A stretch of 7,654 nucleotides of DNA from Methanomicrobiales archaeon (GTDB lineage Archaea; Halobacteriota; Methanomicrobia; Methanomicrobiales; JACTUA01): the NCBI GenBank assembly GCA_028678635.1, contig JAJRDC010000092.1:1-7654 (forward strand). Direction: 5' to 3'. Shown piece after piece: positions 5,963 to 7,654 of this stretch. The translations under genes were made by a program, and so were the position numbers. Every line of letters starts with the position of its first letter. The stretch's first letter is position 1. Under the pieces are notes generated by a model that saw only the letters and a program-made list of their open reading frames with translations, made no database searches and was not told where the DNA came from.

Positions 5963-5982
5963 CTATCCCCCGTCGAGGATAG
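5963..5982. other. Second hairpin directly after the 11-bp stem
   Basis: CTATCC (5963-5968) pairs with GGATAG (5977-5982) around an 8-nt loop, one base after the previous hairpin. Together the two form a compact tandem stem-loop structure in the 181-bp gap 5910-6090. The remainder of the gap has two G6 runs (within about 6049-6072, plus strand), C-rich on the aminotransferase strand, and no gene that I can support. Confidence 0.35.
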
Positions 5983-6090
5983 TCCCTCCTTCCAATCCCT
6001 CCGGAGACGCTGGATTCACGGGTGACAGGTTCGGCGATTGGTGGAAAATGGGGGGAGATGAATTTGGGGGGACTGCAGGCCCCGGCCCGC

Positions 6091-7263
6091 TTACATGGCC
6101 CCTTTCTGCATGGCCCTGGCCGGAGCCTCGCCCCACACGGTCCTGATCCGCTGCACCGCTTCCCGGAGCTGCGGCATGGCGGTGGCGTAGGAGAGCCGGA
6201 GCCAGCCGGGGGCGTTAAATGCAGCCCCGGGTGTCACGGCCACGTGGGCCTTGTTCAGCCAGTGGTCCGCCACCTCCGTGTCCTCACCCCGGGCATCGAT
6301 GAAGGCATAGAAGGCACCGTCCGCCGGGGCAGCTCTCACCTTCATCTCCGCAAACACTTCCATCAGGTAGTTCCGGCGGGCCTCGAACTCCTTCCGCATC
6401 TCCTCCACGCAGGCCTGGTCACCGGTGAGGGCCGCGACCCCTCCCCACATGACGAAGGTGGTGGGGTGGGAGACACCGTGCTGCTGGACCTTGGTCATCT
6501 GCCGGATGACGGCGGGTGGGGCAACGGCGTATCCCAGCCGCCATCCGGTCATGGCATAGGCCTTGGAGAATCCGTTCACGGTGATGGTCATCTCGGCCAT
6601 GTCCTTCACCGATGCCAGGGAGACATGCTCCTTCCCATAGATCAGCTTCTCGTAGATCTCGTCGGACAGGGCCAGGAGCTCGTAGTCGGCGCAGAGATCA
6701 GCGACGATCTGCAGGGACTTCCGGTCCAGCACGGCACCGGTGGGATTGGAGGGGGAGTTGACCACGATCATCCGGGTCTTCCCCGTGATCCGGTCATGGA
6801 CGGAGTCGTCCAGCTGGAAGGTCTTCGGGTTCAGCGGGTGGTGGACGGCCCGTCCTCCGGCCAGCTGGACGCAGGGCTCGTAGGAGACCCAGGAGGGGTC
6901 CAGGACGATCACCTGGTCGCCCGGGTTCAGCACCGCCTCCATGGCCATGGCAATCGCGTGCTTCGCTCCCGCGGTGGCGATCACCTGCTCGGGGGAGCAG
7001 GGGAACCGGTTCTCGGCCTGGATCTTTGCCGCTACAGCCTGCAGGAGCTCCGGGATCCCCCGGCTGGGGGCATAGTGGGTCTCCCCCCTCATCAGAGCGT
7101 CGATACAGGCCACCTTGATGTGGTTCGGGGTATCGAAGTCGGGTTCCCCGATAGAGAGGGAGATGACGTCGATCCCCTGACGCTTCATCTCCCGGGCCTT
7201 GTCCGCGATATCCAGCGTGGCCGAGGAGACGATCCCGGAGACCTTCTCCGAGAGGGCCCTCAT
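6091..7263 (-). CDS. Class I pyridoxal-phosphate-dependent aminotransferase (aspartate/aromatic type)
   Basis: Cytoplasmic enzyme of 390 aa, the usual length for the AspC-like fold type I family, that moves an amino group from an amino acid to a 2-oxo acid. The Schiff-base lysine is Lys234 in [16 protein letters not shown] (230-245). Arg242 should bind the cofactor phosphate. SPSNPTG (170-176) supplies Asn173, and LSDEIYEKL (199-207) supplies Asp201 and Tyr204. Arg356 in WLRLSYA is the conserved arginine for the substrate alpha-carboxylate. The N-terminal IGEPDFDTP (38-46) is the typical substrate-side loop. The sequence does not fix the substrate: aspartate, aromatic amino acids and alanine/methionine are all possible. 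The ATG at 7263 overlaps the ribH stop as ATGA with only a weak ribosome binding site, so translation is probably coupled to ribH. Confidence 0.95.
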   Translation of the reverse strand: MRALSEKVSGIVSSATLDIADKAREMKRQGIDVISLSIGEPDFDTPNHIKVACIDALMRGETHYAPSRGIPELLQAVAAKIQAENRFPCSPEQVIATAGAKHAIAMAMEAVLNPGDQVIVLDPSWVSYEPCVQLAGGRAVHHPLNPKTFQLDDSVHDRITGKTRMIVVNSPSNPTGAVLDRKSLQIVADLCADYELLALSDEIYEKLIYGKEHVSLASVKDMAEMTITVNGFSKAYAMTGWRLGYAVAPPAVIRQMTKVQQHGVSHPTTFVMWGGVAALTGDQACVEEMRKEFEARRNYLMEVFAEMKVRAAPADGAFYAFIDARGEDTEVADHWLNKAHVAVTPGAAFNAPGWLRLSYATAMPQLREAVQRIRTVWGEAPARAMQKGAM

Positions 7264-7654
7264 TGCAACCGCTGGACCAGCTTGACCGCCGACTCCACCG
7301 CCCGCTTGGCGTAATCGATCCGTTCCTGGGCCTCCAGGCGGGTCATGCCCGGCCCCGAGATGCCCAGCACCACGGGCTTCCCGAACTCGAGACCCAGGTC
7401 CATGATCTTCCGGGCCGCGTGCTGGATCACGATCTCGTCGTGGCCCGTGGCCCCCTCGATGACCGCACCCAGGGTCACGACGGCGTCCACCTTCTTCCCC
7501 GAGAGCATCTTCTTCACTGCCATCGGGACATCGAAGGTGCCGGGCACGTAGAGGGTCTCCGTCACCTCGGCGCCCAGGAACTTGGCGTGCTCCCTTCCCT
7601 CAATCTCCATCAGGTACGTGATATCGCGGTTGAACTCTGCCACCACAAATCCCA
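7260..7654 (-). CDS. ribH: 6,7-dimethyl-8-ribityllumazine synthase (5' end cut by window edge)
   Basis: Joins 5-amino-6-ribitylaminouracil with 3,4-dihydroxy-2-butanone 4-phosphate to give lumazine, the penultimate step of riboflavin synthesis; the enzyme normally forms a large cytoplasmic oligomer. About 130 codons are visible. The reading [16 protein letters not shown] at the edge matches archaeal RibH N-termini, which begin only about 4 residues earlier, so the true start lies just outside. The GTG at 7646 should not be taken as the start. Counting from that valine, the substrate loop PGTFD is at 35-39, [14 protein letters not shown] (60-73) holds the catalytic His69, and [21 protein letters not shown] (95-115) is the archaeal-type C-terminal motif with the phosphate-binding Arg103. 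The stop overlaps the aminotransferase start by 4 nt, so the two are probably one operon. Confidence 0.96.
   Translation of the reverse strand, partial: GFVVAEFNRDITYLMEIEGREHAKFLGAEVTETLYVPGTFDVPMAVKKMLSGKKVDAVVTLGAVIEGATGHDEIVIQHAARKIMDLGLEFGKPVVLGISGPGMTRLEAQERIDYAKRAVESAVKLVQRLQ

Noticed and set aside
6049..6072. Possible G-quadruplex from two G6 runs
   Set aside because: Only two long G-runs are present, separated by about ten bases. Four runs with short loops are not clearly available, so the case is too weak.
6022..7314. Plus-strand open frame of 430 codons opposite the aminotransferase
   Set aside because: The opposite strand encodes an aminotransferase with every catalytic motif. 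The plus-strand translation is Gly/His/Asp-rich with no recognisable domain.
7260..7646. GTG at 7646 as the start of ribH
   Set aside because: The frame stays open to the window edge and the extra residues (GFV) match archaeal RibH N-termini, so the real start lies outside.

Overview
This is a GC-rich archaeal window with eight genes: seven on the minus strand and one on the plus strand. It looks like a methanogen, most likely a high-GC member of the Methanomicrobiales. That placement is an inference. It rests on an archaeal-type lumazine synthase, a Yip1 / COG1361-like / MacB-type ABC operon, PEGA-domain and DUF4349 lipoproteins, TATA-like boxes about 26 bp before SD-less starts, and SD sites resembling GGAGG inside the operon. 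No methanogenesis gene is present to prove it. Six of the eight proteins are predicted to sit in, or be anchored to, the cell membrane; a seventh is the ATPase of a membrane transporter.

Positions 1-3613 (minus) hold a tightly packed four-gene operon. In transcription order it encodes a Yip1-family membrane protein, a secreted and C-terminally anchored protein of Ig-like/CARDB-like repeats (COG1361 type), a MacB/LolD-type ABC ATPase, and a MacB/FtsX-type permease that runs off the left edge a few codons before its end. Every junction can be read as a 4-nt stop/start overlap (ATGA, GTGA, GTGA) if the ATPase starts at the GTG at 1848, which has the better ribosome binding site. The natural reading is one membrane complex in which the repeat protein takes the place of the missing MacA-like adaptor.

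Positions 3764-5909 encode three different lipoproteins, each with its own probable transcription start. They are a cupredoxin with a complete type-1 copper ligand set (minus), a protein with two PEGA domains (minus), and a DUF4349 protein with a lipobox, a coiled coil and a C-terminal membrane helix (plus). The PEGA and DUF4349 genes diverge from a 61-bp AT-rich spacer. Short intergenic stretches at 3614-3763 and 4232-4321 carry weak promoter-like boxes and GC-rich hairpins.

Positions 5910-6090 separate the convergent DUF4349 and aminotransferase genes and contain a perfect 11-bp hairpin followed at once by a second hairpin. Positions 6091-7654 (minus) encode ribH (lumazine synthase, start just beyond the right edge) and, overlapping it by 4 nt, a class I PLP-dependent aminotransferase. 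I found no tRNA, rRNA, CRISPR array, insertion sequence or broken gene. I see no clearly new system. The most interesting parts are the MacB-type transporter with an archaeal Ig-repeat partner and the intact blue-copper lipoprotein in an apparent anaerobe.
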